A DNA stretch of 64,000 nucleotides, taken from contig JAJEKV010000054.1 in NCBI GenBank assembly GCA_021234155.1, forward strand, positions 9,322,655-9,386,654, written 5' to 3'. This document shows, one piece after another, positions 35,565 to 47,841 of this stretch (position 1 is the stretch's first letter; each line of letters starts with the position of its first letter). The notes beneath the pieces were generated by a model, which saw only the letters and a program-made list of their open reading frames with translations, was not told the DNA's origin and did not search any database. Source of the stretch: Isoetes taiwanensis (lineage: Eukaryota; Streptophyta; Lycopodiopsida; Isoetales; Isoetaceae). The position numbers were made by a program, and so were the translations under genes.

Positions 35565-35945
35565 GGAGAACCCTTTTACCTTAGACTGATCCTACTCCAC
35601 AAAGCCGCACGATCTTGGGATGAACTTAAAGTTCACGACGAGAAACAATACGAAACATATCAAGAAACGGCCCAGGCCATGGGATTAATCGCACCAGCAA
35701 CCGAAGCAATAGCAGTAATGCAGGAGGCAATCTCATGTCTACAGACCCCATCACAACTGCGATTCCTATTTACACTCCTAATACTAGATTCCGGACCGGC
35801 ACTTGAGCTATGGAAGACATTTCAAAGCCACATGATAGCCGACTTCCTAGAACAATATCCAGGAAACCAAGCGATCGCCATCAATGAAACCCTGGTCGCC
35901 ATAAGACTACAAGCTGCAGAAATGTATGAGCTTGCAAGGCAATAG
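35565..35945 (+). pseudogene. Helitron Rep, Rep-helicase linker
   Basis: This segment resembles the region between Rep and helicase in Helitrons. LRLILLHKAARSWDELK is followed by ETAQAMGLI, then AISCLQTPSQLRFLFTLLI and an LWKTF..HMIADFL segment, ending in a stop at 35943-35945. In autonomous elements the Pif1-like helicase with its Walker A motif follows within a few hundred residues; none is seen downstream. The element is therefore truncated or rearranged here. Confidence 0.65.
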
Positions 35946-36708
35946 AAAGTTGAGTCTGATAGTGGGACAAAACATCATTCTTCCTAATGTGGAGTGTGAG
36001 TATAGTTAGTCAATCTTCAAACTCCTCAGACCCTTTGCAAGGACACCGGTGGCAAGTACTAGAAGCCAACCATACAGCAAATCAATTATTGACACCAAAG
36101 CAAGCGCCCAAAAGTTTATCAAAGAATATCAATGTTTGGATGCCATGTAGGTTACAATGATCTGTAACCAAGGCGAGGAATATCAATGTTTGAACATCTC
36201 ACAATCCCAGACCATCCCGTCGCCAATTAACAAAATTAAATCTAATTTTCTGGATGAGAACTCTTCTAAATAGCAACAGACTCATTGTTTCATCCGTTTG
36301 TGCATAGAAGCAGATGGATCTAGATAGCTCATTGCGGCCCACTGAGTTCTCAGAGCAAGCTTTCTAGTACTCTAATATTAAACCTTACTGCTCTCGGTGG
36401 CAAATCTTGATCACAACAAAAGTTGCCACAAATTCAATAATCAGCCAGATCATTTTCAACGCTGCATCTAACTGAGAAATCCAATTCCTTTCTATGTTTT
36501 AAGGAAAATCACCTGAATGCAGGAACCAACATCCCCTGGCATAAGGCAAAACCACCCACTTGGAAATAAGTCTCCTTCCTTTCTGTCTTCCAATCCTATG
36601 CACCTGTTCTGATTCCCCTTGTTTCTCCTTCTCTTAAAATCAACCAGTGAATTTGCCTTCTCCCCTTTTATACTCAACTAGGCCCTATCTCCATATGACG
36701 AATCTCCA

Positions 36709-36851
<143 letters not shown>

Positions 36852-37484
36852 ATGACGACAAAATGATGTCTTTTCCCATTACGTGGCTGGTCACATTAAT
36901 TAGATGTTTATCCATTTTATATTTCAGTTCTACCTTAATTATTAGATCCCAATGATACAGAGCCAGGTGTATGACTGCATTTATGTATCCTGCTATTATT
37001 CAAGGTTGCTATTTCCATTCCTAAGTTTAAAATTGCCTCCTTAATTGTAATGTTCATGCCATGCATGTATGAGGTTTGTATCTTGACTAACTTTTGACAT
37101 ATATGCTAATACTAGAATTAAATTTTGAATGCTTAGAAAAAAATGTGAGAGTCAAAAGTTCGTTCTTGATTTCTCGGCTAGACCCTAGGCTCGTTACTTA
37201 AATAGCCTCTAATTTGGGGTATGGTCATGCCATTGGACTACTTGGCCTCAATAGCGCCCTGCCACCTGACAAGTGGGTCCCCATATCACTTTTATCATAA
37301 ATGCCAATAAATAGTATTTACGGGTAGGTGTAACTAACTAGACATGTGACACATATATGAAGCTTAAATGGCCACACACTTAACATGTTAAGGTAGAACT
37401 TGCCCATAGGGGATATATTATGTATCTTACATAATATATCTAGGCAGTATTGGTGGTATTATATTGTTACTATAATATGCCAAT

Positions 37485-37560
37485 TGCCTAATGGTTAGGT
37501 ACTTACGTGCACGCATGTTTCGAATCATGTGAATCCTAACGTTGTACATGTTATCTAAGT
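37485..37560 (+). mobile_element. tRNA-derived SINE-like head
   Basis: A box-A-like TTGCCTAATGGTTAGG (37483-37498) precedes a box-B-like GTTTCGAATCA (37517-37527). These resemble an internal Pol III promoter from a tRNA. No cloverleaf forms, so it is not a working tRNA gene. Confidence 0.35.
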
Positions 37561-39980
37561 GAGATGTACTACGATGTGGCAGTATAATGTACGTATTCAT
37601 CCTATATTATAAAGTTTTATTGTAAGTGTTGGACCCAACCCTAAATCCAAAGGCTGAGATTTGATCATTTCATTTAATGGTTGAGATTTGATGGTTTAGA
37701 TTTTTTCTTTTATTCCTCTCTTCTGCCGGCCACCCGATGCGTCCAGTTCTCTCCCTTAGCTATGGCTAATGTGTGAATTTTGTTAGGGTTGTGTGATTTG
37801 TGACAAGAGTTTAAAACAGTAACAGATTGAGCAACTCTTTCCCTCCGGTAGAGATAAGCGGCATGTGTTTTCTATATGATCTGTGATCCAATACATTGGC
37901 AGATGAGCTTCTTTCGAAGCACAAGGACGGCGCCATATTTGTGTTGTTACTATCCAATCAGTTCAAAAAAGAAAAGGGCAACGATTTTGTTGTCCTACGA
38001 AACACCGAACCACAACCAGCCATGTTCTACGTATCTTTCCCGTTGTTCAAGGGCAGTCATTGAATGAAGCTTGGCAAAGCACAACTCAAATTCGGTGAGA
38101 GAGTTGCAGAGAAAAATGAAGACAGGGTGCTTGATGACAGCAAAGGAATGAAGGGGAGTAAGCTCCTTGACAAATTCCCATCTTCCCAAAGTATTGGGAT
38201 CTGTCTGATACTGGAGATGTTCTGGAGCAGTTAGAATACAAAATGTCCTTGGTAAGCAACCTTATTTGCTTTTTTTTTTTTTTAATTGTGTTAGTGTCTG
38301 ATTCATTCCTCTTGATTTCTGAACAGGCTTTGCCTCTTGGTATGACCTACTCAGACTCGAAGCCATTGCCCAAGGATGATAACGAAAAATGCCACTAAAC
38401 AGCCATGTTGGAGATGAGTTCTTCATAGACGCATATGATCTTTTCTGCATCTCCACAAGGACGAAATAATGAAGCAAGGAGCGCCCAAATTCAGGTTGGA
38501 CTTGATTAATTCTATTCAGTTTCAAATAAGATTTGCTTCAGAGGATTTAATTTAATTTCAGGTAGTTGGTACATGTATTTATTTTACTATGAACCAACAA
38601 AATGGCACATATTGGTGGTGCACGCCCATGGCCAGAAACAGAAGTGTTGAATCCATAAACTCTGCTGAAAGTTCTACTTTTACTTCTAAAATGTCATATT
38701 CTATAGAGACACGAAAAGGGGCTCTGGAATAGGAGGAGAAATACGCCATATGACTTTTGATGTTGCAAATGAGAGCAAGAATACTGCATTTAGTTTTTCT
38801 GGTACCTGTTGGCAACAGTGTAGTGAGATTTGTTATGGTAGTCAAAGGAGAAGTCCAAATTTAATCTAGGCCTGAAATAGGGGGAAATCACCTCCCCCCA
38901 ACTTTACGAAATCCTAACCTAGGCTGCAAAGCAGGAAAAATCTATTATATGGAATGTCTTGCTATACATCAATTGAGGAGACACCATCCACTTATTTCTG
39001 GTGTCTCTTTACAATAGAAGGTAATTTTTGCCATTGTGACAAAAGTCCAGATTTTGATCCAAATTCATTTTGATTTTGATTTTTGTTCCTGTTGAATGTT
39101 AAGGTTATATAATTACAACATAAAATAACGCTACCTAACAAGGTCCTTGACTTTCACAATTAATCCTTTACGATAGAGGAAATTCATTTGGTTTGCTTTG
39201 TTGACCTGCCATTAGATCATCACTTCACCATTTAACCTTAACCTAAGTCCCATATTAAAGCTCAACTGCATATAGCAACCTTGAGTGCATATGAAGACGA
39301 CTTACACTCAACTAAAGCAATTGCAGTTCAGAAGCGAAATTAGTAAAGTTTGCAGCTTCTTCGGAAGCTTGCATGCATATAAGTTTTGACAAGGTAATTA
39401 TTGTGTTATAAGTTTTTAATGTTCTGTCTTATGATAATGGGAGTAAAGAAGAACCTATTGTTTTGCAACATATTTTTTCTTTGGGAATGGTTCAACAAAG
39501 CTTTTGTTTCCTATGGATATTATAGTAGCATAACACATATATTACAATAGGCTTTATTTGCAAAGTCTCATATTTAATAGGCAAGAGTCATGAACACATG
39601 TTTCATATTTGATTTGCACATACAATTAACAACATCCAATTAAAGCTACTCTAAGTAGATGTGCAAAGTGCTTTTAAAGGTAGCTATACATAAGGGTGCA
39701 ACACAATGAACAAGCTGTCTGTGTTCACAGTAAATAACGCAAGAATGCCTTCAAAGGATTACATGGTGGTGCTATTCACAAGTCATCCATAGCCACAATA
39801 CATCCACATTCATGTGCAAGCAGCAAGAGAGAGTAACTACATGAAATTTAGTACAATACCACATCACCCCCTCCCAAATAGAAATGGCAATTGCAATCTC
39901 CATGTTCCCAAAACAATTCAATGGCCCAGAAGTTGCTCTATACAAACGCACACGTTCCCAACATTTATAGGTTTCCAAAT

Positions 39981-40013
39981 TATGCCCAATAAACGCTGGG
40001 CACCGTTACTAGT
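39981..40013 (+). mobile_element. Helitron-type 3' terminus
   Basis: The arms TGCCCA and TGGGCA form an imperfect hairpin (39983-40002, loop region ATAAACGC), followed six bases later by CTAG (40009-40012) and T. It is clearly related to the terminus at 3244-3273 (shared ttatgccca..aacgctgggcac..ttactagt). It lies 4 kb downstream of the Rep remnant in the same orientation. Linkage to that element is possible but unproven. Confidence 0.5.
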
Positions 40014-42010
40014 AGCATATAATATTCTTAACGTCACATGCCCACTTGTACCAAACCTAATAAATAAGTCATTGTCAATAACTACACCCATAATCTCTCT
40101 TTGGATTTGTATTAGTACCGTTCTAGGACCAGCACATCGCCAAAGTTGAACTTCTAAGGTTGATCCTACCAGCACGTAAACTGGTCATCGAAGAGGATGT
40201 ATATTACAAACCCTTGACATGCATGCCATTAGAGAACAAAATTTATTACCTAAAAAGGGACTCAAAACAAATTAGGTGTTGCTATTGATGGTTCTATGCC
40301 AAGATAAATATCCTTATAAAGGACGATGTCAAAGTAACTGACAAATCTGGTCGAAACCAAAAAAGTTCCATGCGAACAGAAAGTAGTGGAAAAGACATCT
40401 AAAGCCACAAAATTTGCTTTTGTTCATCCCACTAGACAAAACTACTGACATCAAATTGATAACATATGACATATGCAGGTGAATGTTGCACAGTTGGAAG
40501 AATGTAAGGCAGCAGATTCTTACCATGTACTAAAACAGAGTCAGTGTCTGGAGCGAATCTATACACTAACATATTGTAGCAAAGATTATCATGTTTCACA
40601 TTCCGATTTAGATGCTCAAATTTGAAAACCTTAACATGCACAAGGACTATAGTTAGAACGTTATCTACAGTAACATAGAGAGAGAGTTTTTACAAAATCT
40701 CACATGCTGTGGCAGTGCAAATTTTGCAATGTTGTGTAACTTCATGAGATAAGCAATTTCATAATGTGCCAAACCATTGCACCTACTTGACCAAGTTCTA
40801 TGTTAATTTAGGAAAACCATAAGGTAGGGGAGAACATAAGATCACCCACATCCTTGTAAAGCTATGATGTTGTTATGGGTGCAAGAAAGTTTGTGCATCT
40901 GTGAAAACAAGTACCTGTTATGGAAAACAATGGTAATACGAAACACACATGATGAAATAAAAGAAAACATGAAGCTCAACACATTTTCAAAAGTCCTTAA
41001 ACTTCATAAACCATAAAGATTATTCGCCACAATTCCCTTATGAGAAAACAATCTAAAACAACTGGTAACTAGACGCAAGTTCCATAACAACCAAATGCTC
41101 ATGGCCCAGCTCCAAGAACCATGCTAGTCATTTGTCACAAATGAAAAAACAAGCATAAATAAGTGAGACTAGACCTCAATTTCATAACGACAAAAATTAT
41201 GCGTCTAGTAGAAAGTCTTTTCCTCGTTCAATTCACAAAGGGGCCATTGTTTGCTAGCTAATAACTTGTATATCTAACTTTTTTTGCTGATAGTAGAATT
41301 GATTATAATTTGAATTTCAAAACCTACAGTTACGAGGTCTCAAAGTTCCATTAATTGATCCAATGATACAATCCATGACAAGATTAGACCCCAGACCTTA
41401 CTTTTCAATGTTTCAATCAAAGATAACAAGGATCAACAATTAGCAGACATAAGTATACGATGGAGATAATAAGACACTATGGTAGTTGCTATGATGCTCA
41501 CATATAAAAGTTGTTTCCTTCTAAAAATTCCAACTGGCATATCTGTGTGAAAATCTCCGGTGCCCCTCAGAAAATATTGTGGCATAAGCCAGAGGTACTC
41601 ATTGGAATAATGGCCTTTGGCTCATCCAAGAGTCCATATTCTCTTGCTACTTTGAGCCGATGCATCTCTGTCAAAGCAAGAACAACCATGAAAACGTGGA
41701 TATATAATTCTTATACTGATCCTTTGTAAAGAGGTGATTCCTTGCTCATGTTTCGCTGTATTTTCTTTGCTATAAGAATAAAATATTTATCATAGAGAGG
41801 CAAAACATTAACAAGTTCAAGGATGCTTGTATATCACAAAAAGAGCTAATCTGAATAAGCAGGGAGCCAAGTAGTTTCAGTTACATGGTACATGGATGTC
41901 TTATTGTTATTAAAGTTGTTCAATCTGCACAGACAAAGAGCCCACCGTTTAATCTACATGGCAGGTGGAAATCACATTGTTATAAAAGCTCTTCATGTCA
42001 CGATTGATCA
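40014..42010. other. Intergenic, no gene recognised
   Basis: AT-rich DNA with only short frames (longest 72 codons at 41511-41729, no recognisable motif). Nothing else supported. Confidence 0.5.
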
Positions 42011-44860
42011 TACGAGAAATTTATCGTGGCAGCCCAAGGTCGTCGCGAGCATTTCTCTTTCTCAATCTTCCTGCTTACAACTGCTTGGATCATGAACTGG
42101 AACTCTGATTCACTATTCCTTTAGTTAAACAATCTAGAACATGAAAACTCAACATAGGCACGGCAATAAACTTTGGTTGGCTTCGAATTTCTGGAGTGGA
42201 TTTTAGGCACCTAGAACTTGTGGTGAAACCGTGGCGATGGGGATAGTTCCACTGTGTTCATTAGGTGGATATGAATCGAAAAGTTTTGCTTTTAAATTGA
42301 GTAAATAATTAAGGAACAAGTAAAAAGATTGCATATAGTAATAGATGATTGAATGCTTGCATAACATGCATTCTATTGTTGACGTGGCCTTTGGTACTCC
42401 ATAGGAAGTTGCCACAACCTAAAGCTAATAATGATCAACCAACTATTTTAATAGATTAAGAAAAATCTAAACTACAAAAATAATGGTTTTGGTTTTTCCA
42501 CATCGATGCATAGCATTCTAAAGTTATTGAGCATTTGAGAAGTGATGTGAACCCAACCAAAAAAGATCAGACCTTCTAAATAGCTGCAGAACGTCATGCA
42601 TTTGTGTATTGGCAATGTGGCATTGCCAATAACCCAAAGTAGAAGTTGGATACTTGATCCCGTGTGACGGGACGAATAACTGAGAGCATTTTTTAGGTTG
42701 CCCGTAGGAGGCAACCCTTTTGTTGGAAAGGGGAAATGACATATAGAAAACCTTGATTTAGTTGTAGCATTTTATAGAATATTTTATAATATGCTGATTA
42801 TATGACTGCGATTGTTTGGGGGGCTTATGATATTGAGGCCCTTTTTCCACACTAGTCGCGAAATATGGCTGTCATATACAATATACGCCACCATTTGTGA
42901 CTCCAGGGCTAAAAATGAGACACACAAATTTAAACCTTTTAAACTTACTTTTCCACTCCATAATAGTCATAAAATATGACATCACTAAAATACTAAAATA
43001 TGACATCACTAAAATACTAGTGGAATCAGAATCAGAAGCAGGGGCAGAATCAGAAGCGTCGAAGCATAGTTCCAGCATTATATATAGTTCTCTTCCTTTT
43101 TGCCATTGAAATCCTGGCAGCAGCCTTTGGCAAAGAATAGTGCAATATATCAACCCTGGCCTTCTGAAGCTCAAGGGTCCCTTATGTATAGAAAGTATTT
43201 GTTTGAATAGTCTCAAATTCGTGAGCCTCCTCTGCTTCACCATTACCAGAAGCTTCTTGTGTTCTCCAAAGAGGGTGATGAAGGGGATAAACACCCCTGA
43301 TAGCCCATTACATCAGATAAAGGGGCGAGCCCGTTTACCTGAGGTAATGGGCGAGCAGGGGTGTTTATCCCCTTTAACCGGGCAGGCAAGCTGCCTCATC
43401 CATACCTAGGATCTGAGCTTCCATAGCTCAATTATCACAGCTACGAGAAATTTATCGTGGCAGCCCAAGGTCGTCGCGAGCATTTCTCTTTCTCAATCTT
43501 CCTGCTTACAACTGCTTGGATCATGAACTGGAACTCTGATTCACTATTCCTTTAGTTAAACAATCTAGAACATGAAAACTCAACATAGGCACGGCAATAA
43601 ACTTTGGTTGGCTTCGAATTTCTGGAGTGGATTTTAGGCACCTAGAACTTGTGGTGAAACCGTGGCGATGGGGATAGTTCCACTGTGTTCATTAGGTGGA
43701 TATGAATCGAAAAGTTTTGCTTTTAAATTGAGTAAATAATTAAGGAACAAGTAAAAAGATTGCATATAGTAATAGATGATTGAATGCTTGCATAACATGC
43801 ATTCTATTGTTGACGTGGCCTTTGGTACTCCATAGGAAGTTGCCACAACCTAAAGCTAATAATGATCAACCAACTATTTTAATAGATTAAGAAAAATCTA
43901 AACTACAAAAATAATGGTTTTGGTTTTTCCACATCGATGCATAGCATTCTAAAGTTATTGAGCATTTGAGAAGTGATGTGAACCCAACCAAAAAAGATCA
44001 GACCTTCTAAATAGCTGCAGAACGTCATGCATTTGTGTATTGGCAATGTGGCATTGCCAATAACCCAAAGTAGAAGTTGGATACTTGATCCCGTGTGACG
44101 GGGACGAATAACCAGAGCATTTTTAGGTTGCCCGTAGGAGGCAACCCTTTTGTTGGAAAGGGGAAATGACATATAGAAAACCTTGATTTAGTTGTAGCAT
44201 TTTATAGAATATTTTATAATATGCTGATTATATGACTGCGATTGTTTGGGGGGCTTATGATATTGAGGCCCTTTTTCCACACTAGTCGCGAAATATGGCT
44301 GTCATATACAATATACGCCACCATTTGTGACTCCAGGGCTAAAAATGAGACACACAAATTTAAACCTTTTAAACTTACTTTTCCACTCCATAATAGTCAT
44401 AAAATATGACATCACTAAAATACTAAAATATGACATCACTAAAATACTAGTGGAATCAGAATCAGAAGCAGGGGCAGAATCAGAAGCGTCGAAGCATAGT
44501 TCCAGCATTATATATAGTTCTCTTCCTTTTTGCCATTGAAATCCTGGCAGCAGCCTTTGGCAAAGAATAGTGCAATATATCAACCCTGGCCTTCTGAAGC
44601 TCAAGGGTCCCTTATGTATAGAAAGTATTTGTTTGAATAGTCTCAAATTCGTGAGCCTCCTCTGCTTCACCATTACCAGAAGCTTCTTGTGTTCTCCAAA
44701 GAGGGTGATGAAGGGGATAAACACCCCTGATAGCCCATTACATCAGATAAAGGGGCGAGCCCGTTTACCTGAGGTAATGGGCGGCGGGTGTTTATCCCCG
44801 GCGACAGCCGCCTCATCCATACCTAGGATCTGAGCTTCCATAGCTCAATTATCACAGCTT
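42011..44860. repeat. 1.43-kb tandem duplication
   Basis: 42011-43441 is repeated head to tail at 43442-44860, starting at tacgagaaatttatcgtggc in both. The copies are almost identical over 1.4 kb, with differences limited to a few positions: ataactgagagc versus ataaccagagc near 42680/44110, and cgggcaggcaagctgcc versus cggcgacagccgcc at the 3' ends. Frames in it (e.g. 140 codons on the - strand, 42872-43294 and 44302-44724) show no domain. Near-identity implies a recent event. Confidence 0.95.
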
Positions 44861-45269
44861 CGTAGGGCCAAAGATCGGTTATCATAAGTCCAGAGCTCGA
44901 TTATCAAGTCCTAACCTGGATTATCAGCATCCGAGGCTGAATCCAGGGCAAAACAATCCTTCCAAAGCTGAACCCCGGGCAAAGGTGCAACGCCGCCGCT
45001 CCTTTCCCTGTTTCCACTTGCCTATTATGCCCTATTACAGGGCAGCAATCAACGGCCAGGGATGCGCTGATCTGAAAGCCTACCGGTTAAGGGATGCCCA
45101 AGGTTCCTAAGACGAGATCTAACAGCGGAATCATTGGTAGGAACTACCAAAGCATTGGCTCTTCTACGCATCAAAAGTTATTGGACAGCCTGTTCCTGTC
45201 TTTTGCGAGCCTTTTTGCTCTCTTCAAAAAAACCTATTACTAAACGTCATCATCATCTTTACGAGACAG
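44861..45269. other. Intergenic, no gene recognised
   Basis: Rather GC-rich unique sequence between the duplication and the inverted repeat. No supported gene. Confidence 0.5.
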
Positions 45270-45740
45270 GTTGGGCTCAGGATAGTCTTACCCTTGATTG
45301 GGGGATCCCGGAGGTGTGATCGGGAGGGCCGGGATCCCGAGAGGGCGTGTGATCCGGAGGGCGGGATCCCATCATTAACCGCTAGCAGCTTAAAAGGTGA
45401 TCAGCGCAGTTTAGGGGCCATTTTTTGGCGGATTTTTGCGTGTCGATAGCGCGGGCGCTGCCCTCTCTTCCTCCTTGGCATCAAACTAGAGCTCTTCTCA
45501 AGCCCATTCCGACCAACCTCGCACAAACCGCAGCCGATTCCGTGGAGGATCGGCGAAGAAAAATGCATATGAAAACTTAGCTGATTTTCACTACAAGGGG
45601 CTTTTTTTTTCCGCAGTTACTGCGCAGTAAGGGGATCCCGCCCTCCGGGATCACACGCCCTCTGGGGATCCCGTCCTCCGGGATCACACCTCCGGGATCC
45701 CCCAATCAAGGGTAAGACTATCCTACGCCGACAGGTTGGA
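45270..45740. repeat. Inverted repeat built of GGGATCCC units
   Basis: The left arm (about 45270-45372) reads ggatagtcttacccttgatt, then gggggatcccggaggtgtga and two further copies of a gggatccc / ggagggcg unit. The right arm (about 45635-45735) is its reverse complement with a few changes. Each arm thus has three imperfect units of about 32 bp. The spacer of about 260 bp has no coding frame. A transcript across it could fold into a hairpin with about 100-bp arms. Confidence 0.85.
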
Positions 45741-47841
45741 GGAAGGGCTATTCTTCTCATCATCCGCGTCTTCGTTCTTCTATGGTGCCAGCCAAGGTAA
45801 CCTAATTGGGAGTATGCCGGAACTATGCATGCTGGAACTTCTGAAGAGCATCATTTTATAAGTTCTGGCCTATACTAAATAATAGGGTACAAAGCTCTTG
45901 CAGTTCTACGCTGTTCTGCACAAATCCAACGCTCTATCTGCGAAGATCTATCTAGGAAGAACAGATCCTTCAGCGAAGTTCTACATGCAAAATTTTACAA
46001 AGCTATACATGCGAGTTTTACCTACTAAGATCTGGCCATGGAAACTTGCAGTGAAAACTGAGCAAAAAAAATTATTAATGGCTCTACTCTATTTGGTCTA
46101 TTGCAGCAAAATGACTGATGTGAAGGCTAGAGGTCAAGTGCATGGTACAGAGGTCTAATCCCAAAACTCAGAGTAATGGACACTCAAGAAATCCTTGAAA
46201 TGCCTGCACTTTTGAAGTTTTGTTTCTAGGCAGCCAAGAGGGCACTGGTCAGTCAAAATTCCTCTAAGAACAACTTCACTTTGGTATTGAGACTTACTTG
46301 AAGAGACGTTCACCTAAAGAATTATAATCTTCTAAAGCATAACGTCTAGGAGAAGCTTAGCCACTAATCCATTCACTTGAAGCCTAGCCTGATAAATTCT
46401 AGCTACATTATAAGTCTCCTTGCCTACACAAGACCATTTTTCATTGGGACCATCAACGCCAGAGAGCAACTTAACAATATCCACAATTTTTTTTAGTATC
46501 CTTCTGTCTCCTTCTCCTGCCCTTTGCACTGTAAGTCTGAATTTAGTCCATGAAATCCATGTACCATTCTCCCGAAGATGATGTAAGTTTAATATCCGAT
46601 GGGCTCTCTATTTCTTGAAGAGTCGAGGGTGGACCAGTGCCAAAGGGAGACCATCCTTATCCCATGCACGAATATTCCAGAATATACACTAATTCTCCCA
46701 GTCTCTTTAGGTATTTGCAAGGGGGAGCAAACTGTTTGAACCTCCTTTCAAGCATGAAGAATTCTCCTCTAAGGGTGCTTTCTTATGGGCCTCCGACCTC
46801 AAGGTTTTCTTGAGGTCCAGATCAAGGTGTGCAGGTTCCCATGGGCGCCTCAACCTCAAAGACTCAGGTTTTTGGCCTGAATCAAAAGTAATCACCAAGC
46901 ATTTCTCAACACTCAAGTTTTTGACGTGGACCCAGATTTTCAAGTCGCCAATCTCATGGGAAAGCACCCTAAGACCAAAAAATAGCACACAAGTTCTAAG
47001 GATGTTGTTTGGGAGCCATTCCAAGGAACAACCCATTGATGCGTTAGGGTCCGGTCACATGATGCTGTCAACAGGGTTCACAAGCCGTCAATCTTGGTTT
47101 TTTCCTTTAACTTATTAGACCAAGAGATTCCGCTTGGAAAAACCAGAGCATTTCGTTTAGAAGACATTTCGCTTAAAAACATAGCATTCCGATTTCCGAT
47201 TTGGTCGAGCTTCGAAGCGATCGCATTGCTTTGAGGGTTTTAGCGGGTCCTCAAAACGCAACTGTTTTATTATTTCGGTCTTTTCCGCAGCTATCGTTTC
47301 GTTTTCAAAAGTGGCCTGCTCAGAAGCTTCTCTGTTTTTTGTGTTGAAGTTTTGAAGCTGGATTATCATTTCTATTCGAAGAGCGGATAAACTGGCCGTT
47401 TGTTAGATCCTCTCCTTGGTCGCCTCTGTTGCAGCTGAGTAACCAGTCTAGTCTTGCTTGCAGAAAGGGTCTCCATTTTGCTATCTGGATCCTTATCTAA
47501 AATCCTATAAAGGAACAGTTTGGATTGAAGCAACAACGTTGCTTTCCATATGCTTTGTGTTTCCCATTCTGATTTCTATATGCCCCTGTTCTGGACAGAG
47601 AACTAGAGTGATAGATTGTGTGGCCCAACAGAAATGAAAAATTGGAGACTCTCAAAAAGTTACCAAATGGAAAGTCTGCCACATGTCACAAAATGACTGG
47701 AAGTACCGTCCCATATAAAACATCACCAGGAAATGTAGAGATAAGCCTAGGGCGGACTGGCGCTGTGATGAATGTAGATTTTTTTACCATTCCGAAGGAA
47801 TGAAAATGTCCTGATCTGCTACTTCCTTACAGTTCTCCGAG
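45741..47841. other. Intergenic upstream of YlmG gene
   Basis: No recognised gene. The longest frames are 86 codons (45898-46158, +), 109 codons (46707-47036, -) and 102 codons (46810-47118, +), none with a known motif. The YlmG promoter must lie toward the right end; I see no clear TATA box to call. Confidence 0.5.

Larger units (their letters stand above)
32137..35945 (+). mobile_element. Helitron remnant: replication-initiator gene without helicase
   Basis: A multi-exon gene for a Helitron replication initiator lies on the + strand. Five small exons (32137-32174, 32255-32335, 32429-32611, 32704-32769, 32875-32955) join in phase to a large exon from 33189. They are followed by the N-terminal Helitron domain, the HUH nuclease and the Y2-type tyrosine region. 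Small frameshifts break it at about 34440, 34770 and 35547. Coding similarity ends at 35945, just where the SF1 Pif1-type helicase would begin in an autonomous element. No helicase motif is visible to 40 kb. A Helitron-type 3' end lies at 39983-40013 in the same orientation and may or may not belong to it. Confidence 0.8.

Noticed and set aside
37485-37560. Possible tRNA gene from box A and box B similarity
   Set aside because: No acceptor stem or anticodon arm can be formed, so it was kept only as a SINE-like head.
42872-43294. 140-codon - strand frame, duplicated at 44302-44724
   Set aside because: Conserved only because the 1.43-kb DNA is duplicated. No domain, and the opposite strand is open over part of it.
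46707-47036. 109-codon - strand frame with protein-like composition
   Set aside because: No recognisable motif, and an opposite-strand frame overlaps it. Not enough to call a gene.
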